Of a stretch of 18,027 bases of DNA, positions 1 to 6,593 are shown piece after piece. This DNA is from Elusimicrobiota bacterium (GTDB lineage Bacteria > Elusimicrobiota > UBA5214 > JBBAAG01): the NCBI GenBank assembly GCA_041658405.1, contig JBBAAG010000067.1, positions 1 through 18,027 on the forward strand, read 5' to 3'. The notes beneath the pieces were generated by a model. It searched no databases. It saw only the letters and a list, made by a program, of their open reading frames with translations, and was not told the origin of the DNA. Numbering within the stretch: position 1 is the stretch's first letter; every line of letters starts with the position of its first letter. A program made the translations under genes and the position numbers.

Positions 1-2950
1 TGGGGTCGATAATAAATGACCAGGTTGTTGACCACGGGCTTGTGTTTCCAGCAGCATCTTTCGCGCGGACACGCCAATAATACCTTCCGTCGTCAAGACC
101 GTAATTTTGACCATAATAATCATAAATAAACAAGTTAAATTCAGATTCTTCTATTGAAACTATACTCGCATTTGACATGTCTGGCATAGTATCTACTTGC
201 AGTTCGTAATACGCTAATCTATCATCGGTTGAGTCTTGCCAGTCAAAAACTGCATAGCCGTTATTGTGGTTGTCATATCCATTGTTTGGCGGTGATAATA
301 GTTGAACTGTTGACGGCGGGGTTAAATCTATAACTGCGTAACAATCGTAATCTGTTTGAGCTCCCCAATCCTCTAAATTACCAGCATAGTCTTCCGCACG
401 GCTGCGGAAATATATTGTGGTATCGCTGGTAAGCCCGGTTACATTAAATGTAGAGGTGGTTAAGTATGTCCACGACGTACTTTCTATACTCCACAATTGC
501 CAAGTATTAAAATTGTCAGTACTATATTCTATATGATAACACTTGATACCCGAATAGTCGTCAATACCAGTCCACATCACAGTAAACGTAGCAGCGTTAA
601 CAAAATAATTTGATGGCGTATTTACTCGTGAACGGGGTTTTATAGAGTCTACTGTTGGACTGGAGATTTCTATGTCTTGACTAGGATTCGATTTGCGGGT
701 GTACAAAAATATTCTGTATTTATATTCCGCTGCGCTTTGTTGTAGTTGTATTTTCCCAGAACTTGGTCCGATAGGTTTGGGATCTAATGAAATGTTTATA
801 CAGACATAGGTAGAAAATATTACCGTTGTTGATGAATAATTGCCGTTATAATCACTTAAAGGAATTCTATCAATCTTATATATCTCATAGTTTGAATCTC
901 CCACGTTTAAAATTGCAGTAATGGGAACTGATTCTGTACCATAAGTTTCAAAATTTAAATCTTTATACTCTATTGGACCATATACATATTGAAATTTATC
1001 TACAGACGAATCAACCACTTCACCAGCAATTGTGTAACTAAATTTCATCTTTGATGGTTCAACTGGATACCAATAGCCTTCCGATGAGATTGATGAAGTA
1101 TATATCCAATAAGTATTGGCTTTTACAGTACAGCCTACAATATTACCAGTAGAATCATAAACACGCGTCACTTCTTCCGTACCATTGTTTGTATCCCAAC
1201 TATTACAAGTAACTGTTAACCAAATATATTTATTTTTATTAAAGCTGTTTTTGAAATTAATATCCGCTCGTACTTCACAAGGAATACCCCATAGGGCTGG
1301 TCCCATAGGTTCAAATTGAGTTCTAATTTTTACTATTTCTGGAGAAGTTGAAAATAAGTAACTTCGCTGACTTTCTCCCGTTTCTTTATAAATAAACGGA
1401 TTAATATCATCCATAATCCAACACCTAATTATATCAGTGGTATAATTACACGAAGTAAGCGAATTTTCCCCAATGATGGGGCCTACAGTCATTTCTGCCT
1501 TTATGCTAGTTAAAGGTATATATGTATCCATATTCCCATTAATACTAGTACCATGACTCGCATAAGTTATTGCATTAAATTCTGCCCCAGGTAGCTCTAC
1601 CCACTCAGTGTTAAACAAACAATCGTCGCGTATAGTATAGTTTATTTCTATTTTATTAATATTACGCCCCCAAGGTAGTGGACTGCGAGTTCCAGCTATT
1701 GTGGCATACTTTACTCCTCCAGCCCAATCTCCCGGATTTCCTTCGTTCAAAAAGTTAGTAAAAGTATCTTCTCTACTCCCATTACTAAATTTATTAAATC
1801 TAAATGTTTCTAAATCCTCCCCATAAGGGAAATCACCGTATCCTCCCATTAAATATTCAAATACACTATAATCTGCTCCTTGGTTAGGCGTACCAATAGT
1901 TATCAGTTTCTTTACTTTTGTATTGCATCCATACCACTTGATTGCTGAACGAGAAACCAATCCACCGAGTGAATGAGCTACTATATTAACTTTTTCTGTT
2001 CCTGTTACGTCTAAAACTTTATCAATAAAATTAGCTAATCTTTCGGCTTGACTACCTCCGCTTGTTAACGCCGTTGAATAGACCAAACCGGCTGGTAATC
2101 CAAAAGGTACTTGTACACCTGATGAATGATCAGCATAATATGCTACTCCTTCCACCCCTGTTGCAGACAGATTTCCATTACTACCAATCACACCACAATC
2201 GTTACCGTAATAAGTGAAATTCCAAATTGTTTTGTTTTTGTTATCAGTAGATGCAATAGAAGTATACAGATCATCTTGTGTGGTTTGATAATTGCACTCT
2301 AATTTGCCTGCAATATAATCCTGATATTTTCCTGTTATTATTTTCGTCATGGCTGTTGTATCTTCAAATTCCGAGTCTGGTTTTCCTCTCCAATAATCAA
2401 GAGCGTTAAAACCCCTTGAATTCACCAATTGACGACCATGAACAAAAATAATGGGATTATAATTACTTGTTGTAACAATAACTTCCATCGTTTCCGTCCA
2501 GCTGCTCTTGATAACATCATTTAACATCGCGCGAACACGCCATTGATAAGTTCCCGTAGTCAGCTCAATAGTATATTGCGAACTTGTCGTATTGCATAAA
2601 CTTGTACCAAACAATTCAAAGTCATATGAAGCAGCATTGTTTATATCAGTCCAATCGAAAGAAATATTGTAACGATACATTATCTTATGATTAGGTGGAT
2701 AAACTATTGTTGGTACTTCTATAGATAAGTTTGTTCTAAAAATATTTCCTGCTAATAATGTATATCCTTGGTTTGCAGATTGTTGGTTTGTTGTTTGCCC
2801 TCCACTGACTATCAAATGCGAATTACCAGTTTCTGATACTGCACCAAAAGACCCTATTGTAGAATTTAACGTGTATTGACTCGCTAATAACTGGTTGCTA
2901 AAAACGAAAAGTAACAAAATTAAGAAACATTTACAGACATTTTTTTTCAT
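1..2950 (-). CDS. Secreted lipase/esterase-like alpha/beta hydrolase with Fn3-type domains (partial, C-terminus beyond window)
   Basis: The frame is open from the ATG at 2950 to the window edge, at least 983 codons, with no stop. An AAAGG ribosome site lies 7 nt upstream and the preceding gene ends 17 bp away, so they probably share a transcript. Residues 1-23 look like a signal peptide (lysines, then FLILLLFVF, cleavage near LLA). Residues about 88-160 resemble an Fn3/Ig-like domain ending in YQWRVRA. The hydrolase core spans about 165-480: IIFVHG (H171, oxyanion region), nucleophile elbow AHSLGG with Ser327, a candidate acid at Asp442 or Asp443, and a candidate base at His466. This fits the lipase/PGAP1-like alpha/beta hydrolases. 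A middle region, about 480-770, is unassigned. Two more Fn3-type domains follow (about 773-875 and 880-983), the first with the bacterial-surface signature FTVMWTGIDDYSG. It probably cleaves an ester at the cell surface or outside; the substrate is unknown. The triad is inferred from spacing and motifs. Confidence 0.85.
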   Translation of the reverse strand, partial: MKKNVCKCFLILLLFVFSNQLLASQYTLNSTIGSFGAVSETGNSHLIVSGGQTTNQQSANQGYTLLAGNIFRTNLSIEVPTIVYPPNHKIMYRYNISFDWTDINNAASYDFELFGTSLCNTTSSQYTIELTTGTYQWRVRAMLNDVIKSSWTETMEVIVTTSNYNPIIFVHGRQLVNSRGFNALDYWRGKPDSEFEDTTAMTKIITGKYQDYIAGKLECNYQTTQDDLYTSIASTDNKNKTIWNFTYYGNDCGVIGSNGNLSATGVEGVAYYADHSSGVQVPFGLPAGLVYSTALTSGGSQAERLANFIDKVLDVTGTEKVNIVAHSLGGLVSRSAIKWYGCNTKVKKLITIGTPNQGADYSVFEYLMGGYGDFPYGEDLETFRFNKFSNGSREDTFTNFLNEGNPGDWAGGVKYATIAGTRSPLPWGRNINKIEINYTIRDDCLFNTEWVELPGAEFNAITYASHGTSINGNMDTYIPLTSIKAEMTVGPIIGENSLTSCNYTTDIIRCWIMDDINPFIYKETGESQRSYLFSTSPEIVKIRTQFEPMGPALWGIPCEVRADINFKNSFNKNKYIWLTVTCNSWDTNNGTEEVTRVYDSTGNIVGCTVKANTYWIYTSSISSEGYWYPVEPSKMKFSYTIAGEVVDSSVDKFQYVYGPIEYKDLNFETYGTESVPITAILNVGDSNYEIYKIDRIPLSDYNGNYSSTTVIFSTYVCINISLDPKPIGPSSGKIQLQQSAAEYKYRIFLYTRKSNPSQDIEISSPTVDSIKPRSRVNTPSNYFVNAATFTVMWTGIDDYSGIKCYHIEYSTDNFNTWQLWSIESTSWTYLTTSTFNVTGLTSDTTIYFRSRAEDYAGNLEDWGAQTDYDCYAVIDLTPPSTVQLLSPPNNGYDNHNNGYAVFDWQDSTDDRLAYYELQVDTMPDMSNASIVSIEESEFNLFIYDYYGQNYGLDDGRYYWRVRAKDAAGNTSPWSTTWSFIIDP

Positions 2951-2967
2951 AATATATCCTTTATTTT

Positions 2968-3975
2968 TCAAGGTTTTCCACAATATTTAATTCCTATTGA
3001 GTAAAATGTTCCTGATAAATCAACGTATAACCTTTCGATAGTATTACTGTAATACTTTTGTGTAATACTCATTGTGAAATAGAGATTTCTATATATTCTG
3101 GGTTCCCATCCAATTATTGTTTGTGAACCCAATCCATTATTGTTTGTGATGTTTGTATATCTATTTGTTACAACTGATAAACCATTAATATCATCTCTTA
3201 AATTAGTAACTGAGTAACTTAATCTATAAAAATAGTACTCTACGCCCACGCCGATATATAAATTGGATCGTAAAAATATAACTGGACAAAATGACACAGA
3301 ATTACTTTCAACTTCTTGTGTTTTAATTATTGTCTCATCTATATACCCTTCGTCCAGTCTTCCGCTTTTCATAGGTCCTTTTGCAGAAGTTACTTCTATT
3401 TTAGCTCCCAATATATTTTGTCTATATTCAAAAAAACCACAATAAGTTCCTGCACCAGTATGTGTTGTGCCACCATAAGCACCACCTATGCCTGCAGATA
3501 TATATTCTCCCCATGTTCCTGTTCCCACACCTGCACCAATTGACAACCTATCCCAGAACGTTATTTTTGAATTCGTTTTTATTTTTTCATCAAGCCCAGT
3601 TGGTTGAATTTTCATATATTTTCTGGTTATGTACGTAATATACGTAGACAAATCATCAAACACTATTTTATTCCTATTACTACTGTCAACGTTTTTTGCA
3701 ACTGTTGTTATTACAGGTTTTTCTTCGTTTACTAGAGTATTGGCTTGCTGAACCACCTGGCTACTTGCTGTTGTATCCGTACTATTTATTTTGTTATTGT
3801 TTTCATCTTTCACAACCGATACTGTGTCAGTTTTATGATCCCTCATATCGGGATTTGATTGTTGCTGCGTTTGACTAGTCGTCATCGTTCCCTTTTTTTC
3901 GACATACACACCTTTACTAATAAACCCTGCACCAAGTACCAACAACGCTGTTACTAATAAGACAGCTATGTTCAT
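2968..3975 (-). CDS. Membrane-anchored or outer-membrane beta-barrel-like protein, unknown function
   Basis: A 335-residue protein. Residues 4-19 form a hydrophobic segment (signal peptide or anchor) with no positive charge before it, which is unusual. Residues 28-100 are rich in Ser, Thr, Gln and Asn and probably an extended linker. From about 138 to 335 the sequence alternates hydrophobic and polar residues with Gly and Tyr (LSIGAGVGTGTWGEYISAG, IGVGVEYYFYRLSYS, TMSITQKYY, TFYSIGIKY), as in outer-membrane beta-barrel strands, and ends close to an aromatic strand. I recognise no named family. The start is weak: only GAGAG lies upstream, 13 nt away, and a short ORF ends in an ATGA overlap with this ATG, so translational coupling or an N-terminal frameshift is possible. 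It sits between the fibre gene (120 bp upstream) and the hydrolase gene (17 bp downstream). A role in anchoring or exporting those neighbours is inference only. Confidence 0.75.
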   Translation of the reverse strand: MNIAVLLVTALLVLGAGFISKGVYVEKKGTMTTSQTQQQSNPDMRDHKTDTVSVVKDENNNKINSTDTTASSQVVQQANTLVNEEKPVITTVAKNVDSSNRNKIVFDDLSTYITYITRKYMKIQPTGLDEKIKTNSKITFWDRLSIGAGVGTGTWGEYISAGIGGAYGGTTHTGAGTYCGFFEYRQNILGAKIEVTSAKGPMKSGRLDEGYIDETIIKTQEVESNSVSFCPVIFLRSNLYIGVGVEYYFYRLSYSVTNLRDDINGLSVVTNRYTNITNNNGLGSQTIIGWEPRIYRNLYFTMSITQKYYSNTIERLYVDLSGTFYSIGIKYCGKP

Positions 3976-4037
3976 ATTTGTATGTTTACTCTCAATATCA
4001 CAGCTATATGATAAACACCAATTTGTCTACTTAACAT
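3972..4037 (-). CDS. Candidate 21-residue upstream ORF overlapping the start of the barrel-like gene
   Basis: The ATG at 4037 has AAGGG 7 nt upstream, a better ribosome site than that of the gene that follows. It encodes MLSRQIGVYHIAVILRVNIQ plus a final Ile, and its TGA overlaps the next ATG as ATGA. The same frame stays open upstream without a stop to the end of the fibre gene and includes two further ATGs (4043, 4052). It could be a coupling leader peptide. Alternatively the true barrel-protein N-terminus starts here and a frameshift or sequencing error separates them, because the hydrophobic start of the barrel protein lacks the usual preceding positive charges. It could also be chance. 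Confidence 0.3.
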   Translation of the reverse strand: MLSRQIGVYHIAVILRVNIQI

Positions 4038-4095
4038 TTCCATTCCCTTCATCCGTCGTGATAAGTGCCCTACTTTTCTTTTTAATTCAACATAA

Positions 4096-5670
4096 CTACA
4101 ATTTCATTATGAACGCGAGTTTGTAATATTTTGGTAAATGACTTTGATTATTTGTACCCGGGCTACTCGAACCACTTGTAAACTCCGCTATGTTCACATA
4201 ATGTGTATGTTCGTCTCTGGCAAATCCGTCTGTGCCAGTAGTGTCTGTCATCCATCTCTCTATAGATTCCGTACTAGATACCGTATTTGGTGGATCTACC
4301 TGATGCGTGTGCGAACTTACTGAATGTGAATGCGTTGTTGTTCCACCAGTTAACCCAGGATCTTCGCCGGTGTCCACACTTAGTATAAACCTATCAATAA
4401 GGTTTGGTGTACCGTTATTACCATCGCATAACGCCCATCCAGTTGGTATGGTCGCGAGTGTACCGGACCACATGATTATCCCATTCTGGGGGACCATATA
4501 GAAGTTTGTGCCGTTGATATTACTTCTTACTTCGCCTACTACGTCCAACGCTTTGCCCGGGTTTGTGGTCCCTATACCAACGTTCCCGTCACTATCTACC
4601 CGCACTTTTTCGGTCATTGCATTATTTTTACGGGTAAGAATACGTACCGCCCCGGCTTCCGATCCGGCTGTGGTGGTAGATAAAATTCCGTCAAAATACG
4701 CAGCGTCTTTCTGTGCTCCGGCAGAATTTTCTACTTGAAACATTATCCGTGACCCAAATCCTGAACCTGCGCCTGCGATATTGCTTGTAAACCCACGCAA
4801 CACCAATGCAGGCGTTGGCATATTATATTCCGTAGTTTCGTGATCAAGCACTGTAGTAAAAGAAGTAGCCGTACTACCATATATATGTAACGGCCATTCA
4901 GGATTTGTTGTTCCTATTCCTACATTTCCATGTTCGTATGCTAATAATACATTGCCAGGATTGTAAAGACTATATCCTCCCTCAATTTTTATATCTCCAC
5001 CAATTCCGCCATAGGTTTCATTAATATCTATTCCACCGGTACCGCCAGTTACTTCAATATCCCCACCTTGCCCCGGGTTTTGATCTGACGTACCTCCTGG
5101 ACCACCCTCCAAAATAATTTTCCCGCCCTTGTAATTTACGGTTCCTCCTTTTCCACCTGTAACCCTTAGAGTATCTGGAGCATTACTATTATTTGAGTCT
5201 TCTCCGATAATATGCACTTTTGCCGTTGGCGTTTCTGTCCCAACTCCTAGGTTGCCCCCAATCGTAAAGTTGCCGACTGATTTCTCTGCGTATTCTGATT
5301 TAAACGCATATCCGGATGCTACAATTCTTTGGCGGCCGAAATCAGTAGTATCAATTTCTGTTTGTAGATATAAAGTCGTATTAGCAAACAACGACGCGGG
5401 TATTGGTACACTTGAACCTAATACCACATTGAATACACCTCCGCTAGTGCTGGATATTTGTACTTCTTGAGTTTCTGTCCATTGAAGCGTACCGCCTGAA
5501 AGAGTATCGTATAAACCGAACACCATACTTTTCAATCCTGTAACCGGTTCGTTGTTGTACAACAACTGTCCTTGGTAGTTCATCAAGTTCGGCACAGCTG
5601 AATAACCTATGTTCGTGAAAATAAACAATCCGATAACCACACCTACCAACCTTAACACCTTTTTACTCAT
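4096..5670 (-). CDS. Exported phage-fibre-like surface protein with tail-collar-type C-terminal domain
   Basis: A 524-residue protein with a signal peptide at 1-25 (basic start, hydrophobic VVIGLFIF, cleavage after GYSA). Residues 26-130 match a widespread bacterial surface module: NLMNYQGQLLYNNEPVTG, then FGLYD and GGTLQWTETQEV, ending with the RQRIVASGYAF block. Next come three NVGIGT-type repeats (about 134-154, 249-264, 362-380), typical of trimeric beta-helical shafts and tail fibres, and a Gly-Gly-rich insert at 172-232. Residues 395-524 resemble a phage tail-collar or short-tail-fibre tip: GIIMWSGTLATIPTGWALCD, NLIDRFI, histidine clusters HSHSVSSHTH (447-456) and HTH (488-490), and terminal HLPKYYKLAFIMKL. 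In T4 gp12 such histidines bind metal at the trimer axis. The signal peptide argues for an envelope fibre rather than a phage virion. A ribosome site, AAGAAAGGGG, lies 11 nt upstream. It is probably first in the surface operon. Its ligand is unknown. Confidence 0.85.
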   Translation of the reverse strand: MSKKVLRLVGVVIGLFIFTNIGYSAVPNLMNYQGQLLYNNEPVTGLKSMVFGLYDTLSGGTLQWTETQEVQISSTSGGVFNVVLGSSVPIPASLFANTTLYLQTEIDTTDFGRQRIVASGYAFKSEYAEKSVGNFTIGGNLGVGTETPTAKVHIIGEDSNNSNAPDTLRVTGGKGGTVNYKGGKIILEGGPGGTSDQNPGQGGDIEVTGGTGGIDINETYGGIGGDIKIEGGYSLYNPGNVLLAYEHGNVGIGTTNPEWPLHIYGSTATSFTTVLDHETTEYNMPTPALVLRGFTSNIAGAGSGFGSRIMFQVENSAGAQKDAAYFDGILSTTTAGSEAGAVRILTRKNNAMTEKVRVDSDGNVGIGTTNPGKALDVVGEVRSNINGTNFYMVPQNGIIMWSGTLATIPTGWALCDGNNGTPNLIDRFILSVDTGEDPGLTGGTTTHSHSVSSHTHQVDPPNTVSSTESIERWMTDTTGTDGFARDEHTHYVNIAEFTSGSSSPGTNNQSHLPKYYKLAFIMKL

Positions 5671-5738
5671 TTAACACTTGACCCCTTTCTTAAAATATAC
5701 CTAATTACTTAAATTCCAAATACTGTCCTTACCTTAAT

Positions 5739-5819
5739 TAGACAACTGAGTACTCAAAAAGTTCAAATTATTACCTCTTCCTACTAATATAGACAACAAA
5801 ATCCCTTAAAAAGTTCAAA
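5739..5819 (-). repeat. Pair of imperfect ~30-bp direct repeats in the fibre-gene leader
   Basis: Read on the minus strand, TTTGAACTTTTT is followed after 9-10 nt by GTTGTCTA, at 5819-5790 and again at 5767-5739. The first copy has spacer AAGGGATTTT and the second GAGTACTCA, the latter part of the palindrome TGAGTACTCA. Related GTTGTAC(G/C)TA words occur at 5860-5851 and 5891-5882. They lie between the candidate promoter and the fibre ATG, so regulator binding or an mRNA leader element is possible but unproven. Confidence 0.5.
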
Positions 5820-5943
5820 CTCAAACAAAATAATTTCCCTTATGTCTTTTTACGTACAACATTTCTTACTTGTAGATTCCTTAGGTACAACGATTCTATG
5901 AAGCATATTTGAATCTATTGATAATTTTTATTACACAAACACA

Positions 5944-5972
5944 TTAATAGTAAACTTTATCTGAAATGTCAA
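5944..5972 (-). promoter_or_regulatory. Candidate sigma-70-type promoter for the surface-protein operon
   Basis: On the minus strand a perfect -35 TTGACA (5972-5967) is followed by a 17-bp spacer and TATTAA (5949-5944; 4 of 6 matches to TATAAT). Transcription would start near 5937 and give a leader of about 265 nt containing the direct repeats. The weak -10 and long leader lower confidence. Confidence 0.4.
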
Positions 5973-6500
5973 TGTTACATATATAACAAATTTGTAACAG
6001 AATTGTAACAACTTGTTTTGTCGACTACAAAACTCGGTTTTTGGGGATAGTTTATTCAAGATTTGCGGATAGCTTATTTATTCATCACAAATTACGTCTT
6101 ATTTATTACCTGTCAAACCCCAAGTCCAACACGGTTACGCTCAGCGATTTTGTGAGGTTGGCAACCGAGTTTGTTTATCTTGTCGCGTTGTCCGTCGTCG
6201 AACCGAGATACTATCTCGTTCTTCCTGTCCGGTACAACAAAACATTCGGCGGCGACGAGTTTCATTTTCGTTGTCAGTTTGTTGTCCCATAAAGATAACG
6301 AGTTTTTAGTGGTTAATAAATATGACACACTTCTTGCGATAGAAATAGAATATGTGCGCATACCATTCGTTAAGCACCCTCTGCTATGAAAAGGCAGTTA
6401 TTTACGAGTGTCCAAAAAGCGTCCGTTGCAGGTGCAAAAACACACTAATTCATACAAATTCGTACAAATACATTTTTTGAGGTTCTCGACGTGAAACACC

Positions 6501-6573
6501 TGGGTGGCACCGGGCTTGAACCGATGACCTTTGCCTTGTAAGGGCAACGCTCTCCCAACTGAGCTAGCCACCC
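6501..6573 (-). tRNA. tRNA-Val(TAC)
   Basis: A 73-nt cloverleaf with acceptor GGGTGGC/GCCACCC, D stem GCTC/GAGC, anticodon stem TTGCC/GGCAA around loop CTTACAA (anticodon TAC), T arm ATCGG-TTCAAGC-CCGGT and discriminator A. CCA is not encoded. It lies 20 bp past the stop of the coiled-coil gene and marks the edge between the housekeeping and surface-protein regions. Confidence 0.97.
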
Positions 6574-6593
6574 GTTATAGCGTTAGAACAAAC

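Larger units (their letters stand above)
5671..6500. other. Long intergenic region between tRNA-Val and the fibre gene, no convincing gene
   Basis: About 830 bp without a supportable protein gene. From 5671 to about 6040 it is very AT-rich and holds the ribosome site, a pair of imperfect direct repeats (5739-5819), two TTGTAACA copies (5992-5999 and 6003-6010) and a candidate promoter (5944-5972). GGATAG(T/C)TTATT occurs at 6045-6056 and again at 6067-6078. From about 6110 to 6360 the composition is richer in GC and CG dinucleotides and open in more than one frame on both strands. It includes the 7+7 palindrome CGAGATAcTATCTCG at 6204-6218. I see no terminator hairpin with a T-run for the upstream transcript. 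Confidence 0.7.

Noticed and set aside
4096..5670. Prophage tail-fibre gene
   Set aside because: It has a clear signal peptide and a bacterial surface N-terminal module, and no other phage gene is nearby in the window.
6113..6361. 82-residue minus-strand ORF
   Set aside because: No recognisable domain and overlapping open frames on both strands; kept only as a curiosity of a possibly repeated element, not as a gene.
6370..6460. Possible terminator hairpin (TTGCA-GG-TGCAA near 6433)
   Set aside because: The A/T run lies on the wrong side for the minus-strand transcript and the stem is only 5 bp.
5671..6500. CRISPR array or integron attachment site
   Set aside because: The repeats are two imperfect copies with no regular spacers, and no cas, integrase or cassette genes are present.
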